In this document: positions 16,730 through 25,283 of the stretch, piece by piece | Layout: each line of letters opens with the position of its first letter | Numbering within the stretch: the first letter of the stretch is position 1 | Assembly (NCBI GenBank): GCA_964633145.1 | Contig: CAZWFE010000018.1 | Coordinates: forward strand, 1 to 44,232 | DNA from: CAJXSD01 sp964633145 | GTDB lineage: Bacteria; Pseudomonadota; Alphaproteobacteria; Rhodobacterales; Rhodobacteraceae | Direction: 5' to 3' | Length of the DNA stretch: 44,232 nt | The notes under the pieces: generated by a model | The model's database searches: none | Seen by the model: only the letters and a program-made list of their open reading frames with translations | What the model was told of the DNA's origin: nothing | Made by a program: the position numbers and the translations under genes

Positions 16730-18315
16730 ATGTCACCAAATTCAGAGCCCAGTTTCCGTAAAAGTGTGGATTTAATGTTCAATCGCGCGGTGCGTTTGAT
16801 GGATCTTTCGCCAGGACTAGAAGAGAAGATCCGCGTTTGTAACGCGACCTATACCGTCCGCTTTGGCGTGCGTTTGCGCGGGGATATTAAAACATTCACG
16901 GGTTATCGTTCCGTACACTCGGAACATATGGAACCGGTCAAAGGCGGTATTCGTTTTGCTGATACCGTGAACCNNNNNNNNNNNNNNNNNNNNNNNNNNN
17001 NNNNNNNNNNNNNNNNNNNNNNNNNNNNNNNNNNNNNNNNNNNNNNNNNNNNNNNNNNNNNNNNNNNNNNNNNTCGGAACATATGGAACCGGTCAAAGGC
17101 GGTATTCGTTTTGCTGATACCGTGAACCAAGACGAGGTCGAAGCGTTGGCATCCTTGATGACCTATAAATGCGCCTTGGTTGAGGCGCCATTTGGCGGGT
17201 CCAAGGGGGGATTATGTTTGAACCCGCGTGATTACGACGAACATGAACTCGAATTGATCACGCGCCGCTTTGCCTATGAATTGATCAAACGCGATTTGAT
17301 CAATCCCAGCCAAAACGTACCTGCCCCAGATATGGGCACAGGCGAACGTGAAATGGCATGGATCGCGGACCAATATGCCCGCATGAACACGACGGATATC
17401 AATGCGCGCGCCTGTGTAACAGGTAAACCGTTGAATGCAGGCGGTATCGCCGGTCGGGTTGAGGCCACAGGCCGCGGCGTGCAATATGCGCTGCGCGAAT
17501 TTTTCCGTGAACCCGCTGACGTGGCCAAGGCTGGCCTGTCAGGCAAGCTGGACGGAAAACGCGTGATTGTTCAGGGTTTGGGGAACGTGGGCTATCACGC
17601 TGCCAAGTTTTTGTCAGAAGAAGACGGTTCAATCATCACAGGCATCATTGAACGCGATGGGGCCTTGGTCAGTGAAACGGGCCTAGACGTTGAGGCCGTT
17701 CGCCAATGGATTGCCCAACACGGTGGTGTCGCGGGTTTCCCTGGCGCCGAATATGTAACTGATGGTGCGAAAGTGTTGGAAAACGCTTGTGATATTCTGA
17801 TCCCAGCCGCATTAGAAGGTGTCATCCACAAAGAAAACGCTGCCAATATCCAAGCGCCATTGATTATTGAGGCGGCGAATGGTCCGATCACCTTTGGCGC
17901 GGATGAAATCCTGCGCGAAAAGGGAACGGTGATTATCCCCGACCTTTATGCAAATGCGGGCGGTGTGACGGTGTCCTATTTCGAATGGGTCAAAAACCTA
18001 AGCCACATTCGTTTTGGCCGCATGCAGCGCCGCCAAGAAGAGGCGCGCAATGAAATGTTGGTACAGGAATTGGAAAACCTAAGCGCCGCGATGGGCAGCC
18101 AATGGACATTGTCCCCAGCATTCAAAAAACAGTTCTTGCGCGGGGCAGGCGAATTGGAACTGGTCCGCTCGGGTCTTGATGACACAATGCGCACAGCGTT
18201 CCAATCAATGCGTGAAATTTGGCACAATCGCTCAGATGTGCCAGATTTGCGAACAGCTGGTTATTTGGTATCGATCGGCAAAGTCGCCTCAAGCTACAAA
18301 GCCAAAGGTCTGTAA
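16730..18315 (+). CDS. gdhA: Glutamate dehydrogenase, interrupted only by an assembly gap
   Basis: A member of the Glu/Leu/Phe/Val dehydrogenase family, which interconverts glutamate with 2-oxoglutarate and ammonia. As given, the frame is broken by 100 Ns. The 55 bases before the gap (16919-16973) are identical to the 55 after it (17074-17128). Removing one copy plus the Ns joins 244 and 1187 bases into exactly 477 codons, or 476 residues, the normal family length. In that numbering the substrate lysines are K71 (PVKGG), K95 (MTYKCAL) and the catalytic K107 (GGSKGG). The nucleotide fold carries VQGLGNVGYHAAK. A GGAGGA precedes the ATG at 16730, and a strong terminator follows. Glutamate specificity over other amino acids is inferred. 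Confidence 0.93.
16919..16973 (+). repeat. 55-base sequence identical to the right flank of the N gap
   Basis: This block is identical base for base to 17074-17128. It is not a biological repeat but most likely the same locus at the end of two contigs, within the glutamate dehydrogenase gene. Confidence 0.95.
16974..17073. other. Assembly gap of 100 Ns
   Basis: Exactly 100 Ns, the customary filler for a scaffold join of unknown size, between two identical 55-base ends. The real distance is most likely minus 55 bases, so no sequence is missing. Confidence 0.97.
17074..17128 (+). repeat. Second copy of the 55-base contig-end overlap
   Basis: Identical to 16919-16973. The reading frame of glutamate dehydrogenase continues correctly from this copy if the first copy and the Ns are removed. 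Confidence 0.95.
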
Positions 18316-18320
18316 CGACA

Positions 18321-18348
18321 AAAGGCGGGGTCCTAAAACCCCGCCTTT
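18321..18348. terminator. Terminator of glutamate dehydrogenase, also facing gcrA
   Basis: A 10-bp perfect stem (AAAGGCGGGG at 18321-18330, CCCCGCCTTT at 18339-18348) with an 8-base loop, followed by TATTTTGG on the plus strand. On the minus strand it ends CCTTTTGTCG, so it can also end the gcrA transcript. Confidence 0.88.
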
Positions 18349-18383
18349 TATTTTGGATGGTAGCCCATGTTCGGGGCTAAATG

Positions 18384-18962
18384 TCAGCGACGGCGATCAC
18401 GACGCGCGTTCATTGGCTGAAATGCGACGCCGACATGGGCTTCGCAATATGGTTTGCCAGCTTGTGACGGTAGGCCACAAAACCAAAAATCATCCGTTGC
18501 CGGATCGCCAACAGGCCATTTGCACGTTTTTTCTGTCAAATCGAGCAGGCTGATTTTTTTCGCTTTTTTCTCAACTTCGCTGACGCGTGCCAAGGCTTCT
18601 GGGCTGATTTCATTGGCCGAAGGCTGCGGTGGCAGCGGTTGGCCTGCGGGCACGATTTGGCGCCGCAGGGGTGTTACGTTCGTTGGTTTCACCTCGGCTG
18701 CAGCAGGGGCGGGTGCGGGTTTTGGTTGCGCACGCTCTTTGGGGGCTGCGGGTTTGGCCTCGGGCTTTGGCGCAGCTTTGGCCTTGGCCTCGGTTTTTGG
18801 CGTTGCTGTCGTGGTGGAACGATTTGACAATCCCAGGCGATGAACTTTTCCAATAACCGCGTTGCGGGTGACGCCACCCAATTCTTTGGCGATCTGGCTG
18901 GCGGATTGACCTTCACCCCACATTTTTTTCAACAATTCAACGCGTTCGTCTGTCCACGACAT
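18384..18962 (-). CDS. gcrA: Cell-cycle regulator GcrA
   Basis: 192 residues. The N-terminal DNA-binding part (1-45: MSWTDERVELLKKMW, ASQIAKELGG, TRNAVIGKVHRLGLS) is the GcrA signature. In Caulobacter this protein works with sigma-70 at promoters bearing CcrM-methylated GANTC. A lysine-, alanine- and proline-rich linker (about 50-95) joins the C-terminal domain, which holds a conserved cysteine/histidine cluster (CKWPVGDP, FCGLP, PYCEAH). The gene is minus strand, convergent with glutamate dehydrogenase and divergent from the ABC permease gene. Single GANTC sites occur near the glutamate dehydrogenase and hom start codons, but I cannot say whether they are functional. Confidence 0.95.
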   Translation of the reverse strand: MSWTDERVELLKKMWGEGQSASQIAKELGGVTRNAVIGKVHRLGLSNRSTTTATPKTEAKAKAAPKPEAKPAAPKERAQPKPAPAPAAAEVKPTNVTPLRRQIVPAGQPLPPQPSANEISPEALARVSEVEKKAKKISLLDLTEKTCKWPVGDPATDDFWFCGLPSQAGKPYCEAHVGVAFQPMNARRDRRR

Positions 18963-19081
18963 GAATATATCCTATATAGGTTGTGTCGGGCCCCAAGCGC
19001 CTGACATTTTTTTCAACAGGCCCCTATTCTAACCATCATGTGTCGAGTTACAAGATGCACAGCGAAAAAGAAGTGAATCAT

Positions 19082-19888
19082 ATGGCACAAAATCACACAG
19101 ATATGGGAATTCGACGTTTTGGGCGGTTCAACTGGCTTGGGCTGTATACGTTGGCGTTGCGCGAAGTGTTGCGTTTTTTGAACGTCTGGACCCAAACGTT
19201 GTTGGCCCCAATGGTCACAGCGGGATTGTTTTTGGTGATTTTCACCATCGCGGTGGGGACACGGCGGGGCGATGTTTTGGGCGTTCCATTTTTGACCTTT
19301 ATCGCGCCGGGTGTTTTGATGATGACAATCATTCAAAACGCCTTTGCCAATACATCGTCGTCCTTGGTTATATCCAAGGTACAGGGAAATATCGTTGATA
19401 CATTAATGCCGCCCCTGTCGGCGTTTGAATTGGTTGCGGGGTATATGGCGGGTGCGGTGGTACGCGGGGTCTGTATTGCCGTATTGCTGTGGTTGGGATT
19501 GCAGGTGACGATTGGTATCGGTTTGGCGCATCCAATGCTGGCTTTGATATATGCTATCCTAGGTGCCGCGCTGCTGGGCGGTCTGGGGATTGTCGCGGGG
19601 GTTTATGCAAATAAATTCGACCAAATGGCGGCGATCACCAATTTCATTGTGACCCCATTGGCATTTTTATCGGGCAGTTTTTATTCCATCACGGCCCTGC
19701 CCAAGGTTTTGCATGATATTACCTTGTTTAACCCAATTTTTTATCTGATTGATGGTCTGCGCTATAGCGTGATTGGGATATCAGATCAGCCGGTATCCTT
19801 GTCGCTGGCTGTCAGTTTTGGATCGGTTGTGGCGGTTGCCTGTTTGGCTTGGGGGCTGTTTAAAACCGGATATCGATTAAAGTCCTGA
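19082..19888 (+). CDS. ABC-2 type transporter permease
   Basis: 268 residues with about six hydrophobic segments. The ABC-2 permease pattern includes LALREVLRFLNVWTQTLLAPMVT near the start and PLAFLSGSFYSITALP followed by NPIFYLIDGLRY near the end, which is typical of the YadH/NodJ group (COG0842). Such permeases work with a separate ATPase to export lipids, polysaccharides or drugs, but no ATPase gene is adjacent. The start is uncertain: ATGs at 19055, 19082 and 19103 are in frame and none has a clear ribosome-binding site. The 3' end overlaps the convergent pcs gene by 12 bases. Confidence 0.85.
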   Translation: MAQNHTDMGIRRFGRFNWLGLYTLALREVLRFLNVWTQTLLAPMVTAGLFLVIFTIAVGTRRGDVLGVPFLTFIAPGVLMMTIIQNAFANTSSSLVISKVQGNIVDTLMPPLSAFELVAGYMAGAVVRGVCIAVLLWLGLQVTIGIGLAHPMLALIYAILGAALLGGLGIVAGVYANKFDQMAAITNFIVTPLAFLSGSFYSITALPKVLHDITLFNPIFYLIDGLRYSVIGISDQPVSLSLAVSFGSVVAVACLAWGLFKTGYRLKS

Positions 19889-20581
19889 TCCGTATTTGCC
19901 TGGCATCACTTGCTGGATTAACCCTGCAAACAACAGGTAAATTGATGTCAGTGCCAATCCCCAATGCGCCCAGCTTTCGGGGTGGAATTCAACCCATGCG
20001 GCCCAGCCGGCAAAAAATGTCCACGCCAATGCAATCGGCAGCGACAAGCTGCGCCAGCGTTTGGTGCGCACGGGGTGAATAAATTTGATTGGCAAAAACA
20101 TCGCCACCGCCAAAAATGTCACCAGACCCAAAATGATCCAATAATTCGGGCTAAGCGCGAACAAAACGATCACCAGCATATTCCAACAGCCGGGAAACCC
20201 AAGAAAGCTGTTGTCTTTGGTTTTCATATTGCTGTCGCAAAAATAGATGGCTGATGAAAATGTGATTGCGATCATTGCAATCCAACCTGCCCATCCCGGT
20301 AACAATCCAGATTTGAACAATGCAAACGCAGGAATGAAAACATATGTCAGGTAATCAATGATCAAATCCAGCAAAACACCATCAAAACGCGGCGCATTGG
20401 TTTTTACATCATATTTCCGCGCCAATGGGCCATCAATTCCATCCACGAAAAAGGCAACGACCAGCCACAAAAACATCATCGCCCAGTTTTCGTCAGCCGC
20501 TGCCAATAGGGCAAGCATAGCAAAGACTGCTCCGGTTGCGGTAAAAAAATGAACAAGAAGTGCGCGTGTCTGTATCGTCAT
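19877..20581 (-). CDS. pcs: Phosphatidylcholine synthase
   Basis: This enzyme condenses choline with CDP-diacylglycerol to give phosphatidylcholine in the inner membrane, a pathway common in alphaproteobacteria. It has 234 residues and about seven or eight membrane segments. The CDP-alcohol phosphotransferase motif is present as D47, D50-G51, A54-R55, G68, D72 and D76 (VDGIDGPLARKYD, then DGVLLDLIIDY). The wider spacing inside the motif and the block FCDSNMKTKDNSFLGFPGCWN are typical of Pcs. The ATG at 20579-20581 is preferred to an upstream TTG. It follows xerC by 38 bases on the same strand. Confidence 0.92.
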   Translation of the reverse strand: MTIQTRALLVHFFTATGAVFAMLALLAAADENWAMMFLWLVVAFFVDGIDGPLARKYDVKTNAPRFDGVLLDLIIDYLTYVFIPAFALFKSGLLPGWAGWIAMIAITFSSAIYFCDSNMKTKDNSFLGFPGCWNMLVIVLFALSPNYWIILGLVTFLAVAMFLPIKFIHPVRTKRWRSLSLPIALAWTFFAGWAAWVEFHPESWAHWGLALTSIYLLFAGLIQQVMPGKYGSGL

Positions 20582-20619
20582 GCGCCCGTTAGTGGCCCAA
20601 AATGTCTCTGATTGCAAAC

Positions 20620-21543
20620 CTATATCTTGTTCGCTTTGGGGTGCGTTTGTGCATAGACTTGCAACAATCGTGCGGTATTTACACCGGTATAGGCCTGCGT
20701 CGTTGATAAACTGGCATGGCCCAGCAACTCTTGGATCGACCGTAAATCCCCGCCGGCATTTAATAAATGGGTGGCAAAGCTATGGCGCATCGCATGCGGT
20801 GTCACCGTGTCAGGCAGCCCAAGCTGCATCCGAACGTTTTGGATCAGTTTTTGGATGGGCCTTGGTCCCAATGCCCCACCGCGTGGCCCAACAAACAACG
20901 AATCATCACGGCCAATGTCATAGGGACATAGGGACAAATAAACATCGACCGCCGTGCGGGCCACGTCGATGACCGGGACCAATCTGGTTTTGCCGCCTTT
21001 GCCTGTTATTTTAATGCTTTCGCCCAGCGGTGCGTCACGACCGGTCAGCGACAGCGCCTCGGATATGCGCAGGCCACATCCATAAAGCAACGTAACAACC
21101 GCACTATCGCGCGCCGCGATCCAAGCGACATCGCTTTGTACCTCGATGGTGTCCAACACCTTGCGGGCGGCATCTTCGTCCAAGGGGCGGGGTAGTTTCC
21201 TAAGGTATTTGGGGGATTTGACGGATAAAACGACCGTTGGGTCGAAACCACTGCGACGTGCAAACCATCGATAGAAACTTTTAACTGCGGATAGCTTGCG
21301 CGCTAAACTGCGTGCCGATGTATCATTTTCGCGCATATGGGCCATCCATGCACGCATGTCGGTCAGCGTAACACGTTGCAATTTTTGGGGCCCAAGTGGT
21401 TCACTGTGATAGGCGCACAGAAAACTGACAAATTCGGTGACATCACCGCGATATGCAACCGTTGTATTTTCGCTTGAATCATTAAGGGCGGATTTTACGG
21501 CTAGCCAATCATCAATCAACTGTGCTGCGCCAGCAGGGATCAT
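20620..21543 (-). CDS. xerC: Tyrosine recombinase XerC
   Basis: A site-specific recombinase that resolves chromosome dimers at dif, together with XerD and FtsK. It has 307 residues. The N-terminal SAM-like core-binding domain spans about 5-95. The catalytic set is complete: R159 (GLRISE), the lysine in GKGGK (182-185), H250 and R253 (HAMRHSFATHL), H276 (LGHASLSTTQAYT) and the nucleophile Y285. XerC is preferred to XerD from its usual neighbour DUF484, whose stop codon it overlaps by 4 bases (ATGA). It is not linked to any integrase-type mobile element. Confidence 0.93.
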   Translation of the reverse strand: MIPAGAAQLIDDWLAVKSALNDSSENTTVAYRGDVTEFVSFLCAYHSEPLGPQKLQRVTLTDMRAWMAHMRENDTSARSLARKLSAVKSFYRWFARRSGFDPTVVLSVKSPKYLRKLPRPLDEDAARKVLDTIEVQSDVAWIAARDSAVVTLLYGCGLRISEALSLTGRDAPLGESIKITGKGGKTRLVPVIDVARTAVDVYLSLCPYDIGRDDSLFVGPRGGALGPRPIQKLIQNVRMQLGLPDTVTPHAMRHSFATHLLNAGGDLRSIQELLGHASLSTTQAYTGVNTARLLQVYAQTHPKANKI

Positions 21544-22232
21544 GACAGCCAGTGGCTGATCAACCGTTCAACCACACCTCCGAAAAAGGTCAGTAAATCC
21601 GTGCCTTGTTGGGGCGAAAATTTTTCAGGGTCTTGTGACGCAAGGCACAGCATCGCAGGCAAGCGCTGTGATCCCAGGTCCAGTTTTATACAGGCCTCTG
21701 ATTGCAAGCCGCGTGCGCTGTCACCATAGACTTGGACGCCGCTTTTGGTCAGCGGTCGTGTTGCCATGTTGCGCGGGCCACCTGCACCTTGGGATATATA
21801 AAGTTCGGTAAAGGATTTATCCTGGATAACGATGACAGAATTTGCCTGTTCCAACGATTGCTCTGCTTGGGTGTCGGTTGCGTGGGCTTCAAATACAATT
21901 TTGATACTATCAATATGTAAAATTTGCCGAACATCGCGATCCAAACGATCAAGGAACGTATCAAAATCGCTTGGCTCTAACATGGCTAAAACCGCGCGAT
22001 GGACTTGGTGGGTGCCGGCCAAATTGTCATAAGCGGCCGCAATAACGTTACGGTGGGTATTTTCCAACCGATCCAGCCTGCTTTCCAGCCGGTTCATGGC
22101 GATGCCGCGCAGGTCGACAACATTGTCGCCCAGCGCCTGAGCATTGGCATCCAGCAGCGCACGCATTACATCGGCATCCGCCAACACAGCTTGGGGGTCC
22201 GACAATATTTTATCACGAATTGTGCTGTCCAT
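21540..22232 (-). CDS. DUF484 family protein
   Basis: 230 residues. The N-terminal part (about 1-70) has the DUF484 pattern ILSDPQAVLADADVMRALLDAN followed by DLRGIAMNRLESRLDRLENTHR. The C-terminal part (about 75-228) looks like a GAF-type domain. The function is unknown; DUF484 genes are repeatedly found just upstream of xerC, and here the two overlap by 4 bases, so they are translationally coupled. An AAGGGGG about 8 bases before the ATG supports the start. It follows fsa by 44 bases. Confidence 0.92.
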   Translation of the reverse strand: MDSTIRDKILSDPQAVLADADVMRALLDANAQALGDNVVDLRGIAMNRLESRLDRLENTHRNVIAAAYDNLAGTHQVHRAVLAMLEPSDFDTFLDRLDRDVRQILHIDSIKIVFEAHATDTQAEQSLEQANSVIVIQDKSFTELYISQGAGGPRNMATRPLTKSGVQVYGDSARGLQSEACIKLDLGSQRLPAMLCLASQDPEKFSPQQGTDLLTFFGGVVERLISHWLS

Positions 22233-22276
22233 ATATACGACCCCCTTGATGTGACTGCTGCTTAAGCTAACATTTT

Positions 22277-22930
22277 TTACAGGATTTTTTGACCTGTTTT
22301 TTCAATATCGGCCAAGAATGCTGCCAAACCTTTGTCGGTTAAGGGGTGGCTGGCCATTGATTTGATCACTGCGGGCGGCGCGGTGATGACATCTGCACCG
22401 ATCAGCGCGCATTGTGTGATGTGGTTCACGGTACGGATGGATGCTGCCAGAATTTCCGTTTCAAAGCCATAGTTGTCATAGACTGTGCGGATATCTTCGA
22501 TCAAGTCCATGCCGTCGATGTTGACATCATCCAAGCGGCCCACGAATGGCGAAATGAATGTCGCGCCCGCTTTGGCGGCCAACAGGGCTTGGTTTGTGGA
22601 AAAACACAATGTGACGTTGACCTTGTGGCCTTCGCCTGACAATGTTTTGCAGGCTTGCAATCCGTCCCAAGTTAGGGGAACCTTGACCGTGATGTTTGGC
22701 GCGATTTTCACCAGTTTGCGGCCCTCGGCGATCATTGTTTCTGCGTCTGTTGCGGTCACTTCGGCGCTGACGGGGCCATCGACCATGTCACAGATTTCTT
22801 TGGTGACTTCTAAAATGTCACGTCCTGATTTCATGATCAGCGACGGGTTGGTGGTGACCCCGTCGACCATGCCTAGGTCATTTAATTCTTTGATTTGTGC
22901 AATATCTGCGGTGTCGACAAAAAATTTCAT
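22277..22930 (-). CDS. fsa: Fructose-6-phosphate aldolase / small transaldolase
   Basis: 217 residues of the TalC/Fsa subfamily. The Schiff-base lysine is K83 in NITVKVPLT. The N-terminal MKFFVDTADIAQIKEL and GVTTNPSLI, and the later SPFVGRLDD, are typical. The subfamily includes both true transaldolases, which move a dihydroxyacetone unit in the pentose-phosphate pathway, and fructose-6-phosphate aldolases; the sequence alone does not decide. AAGGA lies about 9 bases before the ATG. It heads the fsa-DUF484-xerC-pcs group and is divergent from priA. Confidence 0.92.
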   Translation of the reverse strand: MKFFVDTADIAQIKELNDLGMVDGVTTNPSLIMKSGRDILEVTKEICDMVDGPVSAEVTATDAETMIAEGRKLVKIAPNITVKVPLTWDGLQACKTLSGEGHKVNVTLCFSTNQALLAAKAGATFISPFVGRLDDVNIDGMDLIEDIRTVYDNYGFETEILAASIRTVNHITQCALIGADVITAPPAVIKSMASHPLTDKGLAAFLADIEKTGQKIL

Positions 22931-23017
22931 TGTCCATGTCCTTTGTTGGGTTGGCCTGTGTTCGCATATGCTTTACTGCAAACTGTGCGTCGATAAAACC
23001 CCTAGCAGGAGCCCAAT

Positions 23018-25216
23018 GTGACCGCGCCTGACTTTTTTCCAGCTGGCAGTTTGGTCAGTGTCCTGACTGCGCAGCCGATTGATCGGTTTTTGGATTACAA
23101 AGCGCCGGCCGAGGGCTGTTTTCTGGGCGCCTTTGTCGAGGTGCCGTTGGGCCCACGCAAAGTGTTGGGCGTCGTTTGGGGCGCAGGGCAGGGGGATTTC
23201 GATTATGCGAAAGTGCGCTCTGTCATCCGTGTTGTTGATGTGGCCCCCATGCGTCCCGAATTACGCGAATTTTTGATACGCGCGGCTGATTATACCCTGA
23301 CGCCGCTGTCGGCCATGTTGCGTTTGGCCACCCGTGCGCCGGGGTTGATGGACCCACCGTCCATGCGCGTGGTCTATCGTGCTGGCACCCCGCCACAGGG
23401 GTTCAAAATGACATCTGCCCGACAAAAGGTGTTGGACACCTTGGCCGATTACGGCGGTGCGCCCTTTACCCTTTCAGAATTGGCGCAAACTGCGGGGGTT
23501 AGCTCATCCGTGATCAAGGGTATGGCCGAACAGGGCGCCGTGATGGCGCAAAACGCGCCCAAGGATATGCCCTTTGCCCCAATGGATCCTGATTTCGGGC
23601 GCAAAGAATTAACATCCGATCAGGCAGATGCTGCCACGCAATTGCGCGATTTGATGGCAACGGGCGATTTTGGCGCGACCTTGCTGCGCGGTGTCACAGG
23701 GTCTGGCAAGACCGAGGTATACCTTGAGGCCGTGGCTGATTGTTTGCAGCGCGGCAAACAGGCGTTGGTTTTGTTGCCAGAAATTGCCCTGACGGCTGAA
23801 TTTTTGACCCGTGTGCGTGACCGATTTGGTTCAGTTCCAGCGGAATGGCATTCAGGCGTGACCATGACAGACCGGCGGCGCATTTGGAAAATGGTTGCCC
23901 AAAACGGGGCGCAGGTGGTGATTGGCGCGCGTTCTGCCCTGTTTTTGCCGTTTCAAAATCTGGGCCTAATCGTCGTGGATGAAGAACACGAAAAATCCTA
24001 TAAGCAAGAGGATGGCGTTCTGTACAATGCCCGCGATATGGCTGTGTTGCGCGCCGCCTTGTGCAAGGCACATGTTGTCTTGGCCTCTGCGACACCCAGT
24101 TTGGAAACATGGGTCAATGCAACCAATGGCAAATACAATCGCATTGATTTGACTGCCCGCTATGGGGCTGCGGTGATGCCAGATATGCGTGTGATTGATA
24201 TGCGATCCGCTGGGTTGCCTGCCACCCGCTGGATATCGGATGAGTTGGCACAACACATGACGTCGCGTATCGAACAGGGCGAACAAGTTATGCTGTTCAT
24301 CAATCGCCGCGGCTATGCACCGGTGACATTGTGCCGTGCCTGTGGGCAGCAGATTGGCTGTGATCACTGCGATGCGTCAATGGTCGAACATCGATTTCAA
24401 AACCGTCTGATGTGTCATCAGTGCGGCGAAACCAAACCAATCCCCAGCGAATGTCCCCATTGCCATGTCGCGGATCGTCTGGCGCCCATCGGCCCCGGCG
24501 TCGAACGTTTGGCCGAAGAGGCACAGGCCCTGTTCCCCGATGCCAAGGTCAGCGTGTTATCGTCGGATTTATTCGGTTCAGCGCGCGCGCTGAAACAGGA
24601 AATCAACGCGATTGCGCAGGGCGATACGGATATCATTATCGGCACGCAACTGGTGGCCAAGGGACATAATTTCCCCAACCTGACATTGGTGGGCGTGATT
24701 GACGCGGATTTGGGATTGCAAGGATCGGATCTGCGTGCAGCTGAGCGCACGTTTCAAGTCCTAAGACAGGTTGCAGGCCGCGCAGGGCGGGCCGCGAAAA
24801 AGGGGGCGGCCTTTTTGCAGACATATCAGCCTGAGCACCCTGTAATTTGTGCGATTTTATCCGATAACGAAGAAACATTTTGGCAAGCTGAAAGCAATGC
24901 GCGCCAAATGGCAGGCGTGCCGCCATTTGGGCGCATGGCCGGTATTATCCTTAGCGGGTCCGACGCCGAACAGGTTTTTGGCTTGGGCCAGCATTTGGCG
25001 CGCAATCGCGCCCCTCTAGATCGCATCAACGCACAACTGTTTGGTCCCGCTGCCGCGCCAATTGCACGGGTGCGGGGGCGCTATCGCGTTCGTTTGTTGA
25101 TCAAGGCGGACAAATCGGCCCCATTGCAGCGTGCTTTGCTGGATTGGACAGCCAATCTAAAACTGCGTGGCGATTTGCGTTTGGCGATTGATATTGACCC
25201 GCAAAGTTTCTTTTGA
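23018..25216 (+). CDS. priA: Primosomal protein N' (replication restart helicase)
   Basis: A 3'-5' helicase that reloads the replication machinery at stalled forks. It has 732 residues. An N-terminal DNA-binding region (1-110) is followed by the helicase core, with Walker A GVTGSGKTEVY at about 225-235 and the DEEH box at about 321. The eight zinc-binding cysteines lie between about 437 and 475 (CRACGQQIGCDHC and CHQCGE, PHCH). QVAGRAGRA marks helicase motif VI. The GTG at 23018 has AGGAG 7 bases upstream; the nearby ATG is out of frame. It is divergent from fsa. Confidence 0.96.
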   Translation: MTAPDFFPAGSLVSVLTAQPIDRFLDYKAPAEGCFLGAFVEVPLGPRKVLGVVWGAGQGDFDYAKVRSVIRVVDVAPMRPELREFLIRAADYTLTPLSAMLRLATRAPGLMDPPSMRVVYRAGTPPQGFKMTSARQKVLDTLADYGGAPFTLSELAQTAGVSSSVIKGMAEQGAVMAQNAPKDMPFAPMDPDFGRKELTSDQADAATQLRDLMATGDFGATLLRGVTGSGKTEVYLEAVADCLQRGKQALVLLPEIALTAEFLTRVRDRFGSVPAEWHSGVTMTDRRRIWKMVAQNGAQVVIGARSALFLPFQNLGLIVVDEEHEKSYKQEDGVLYNARDMAVLRAALCKAHVVLASATPSLETWVNATNGKYNRIDLTARYGAAVMPDMRVIDMRSAGLPATRWISDELAQHMTSRIEQGEQVMLFINRRGYAPVTLCRACGQQIGCDHCDASMVEHRFQNRLMCHQCGETKPIPSECPHCHVADRLAPIGPGVERLAEEAQALFPDAKVSVLSSDLFGSARALKQEINAIAQGDTDIIIGTQLVAKGHNFPNLTLVGVIDADLGLQGSDLRAAERTFQVLRQVAGRAGRAAKKGAAFLQTYQPEHPVICAILSDNEETFWQAESNARQMAGVPPFGRMAGIILSGSDAEQVFGLGQHLARNRAPLDRINAQLFGPAAAPIARVRGRYRVRLLIKADKSAPLQRALLDWTANLKLRGDLRLAIDIDPQSFF

Positions 25217-25283
25217 ACTTTGGCAGGTTTCGGCGTAGGAGTTGAACGATATCGTTGCCCTAGGCCACAAAGGTTCATCACAC

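Noticed and set aside
16730..18315. Glutamate dehydrogenase as a broken gene or two separate genes
   Set aside because: The break is explained by the N gap with duplicated 55-base ends; removing them gives one intact frame of normal length.
20620..21543. Tyrosine recombinase as a sign of an integrated mobile element
   Set aside because: It is XerC with its usual DUF484 neighbour, and no attachment repeats, phage genes or transposase were seen.
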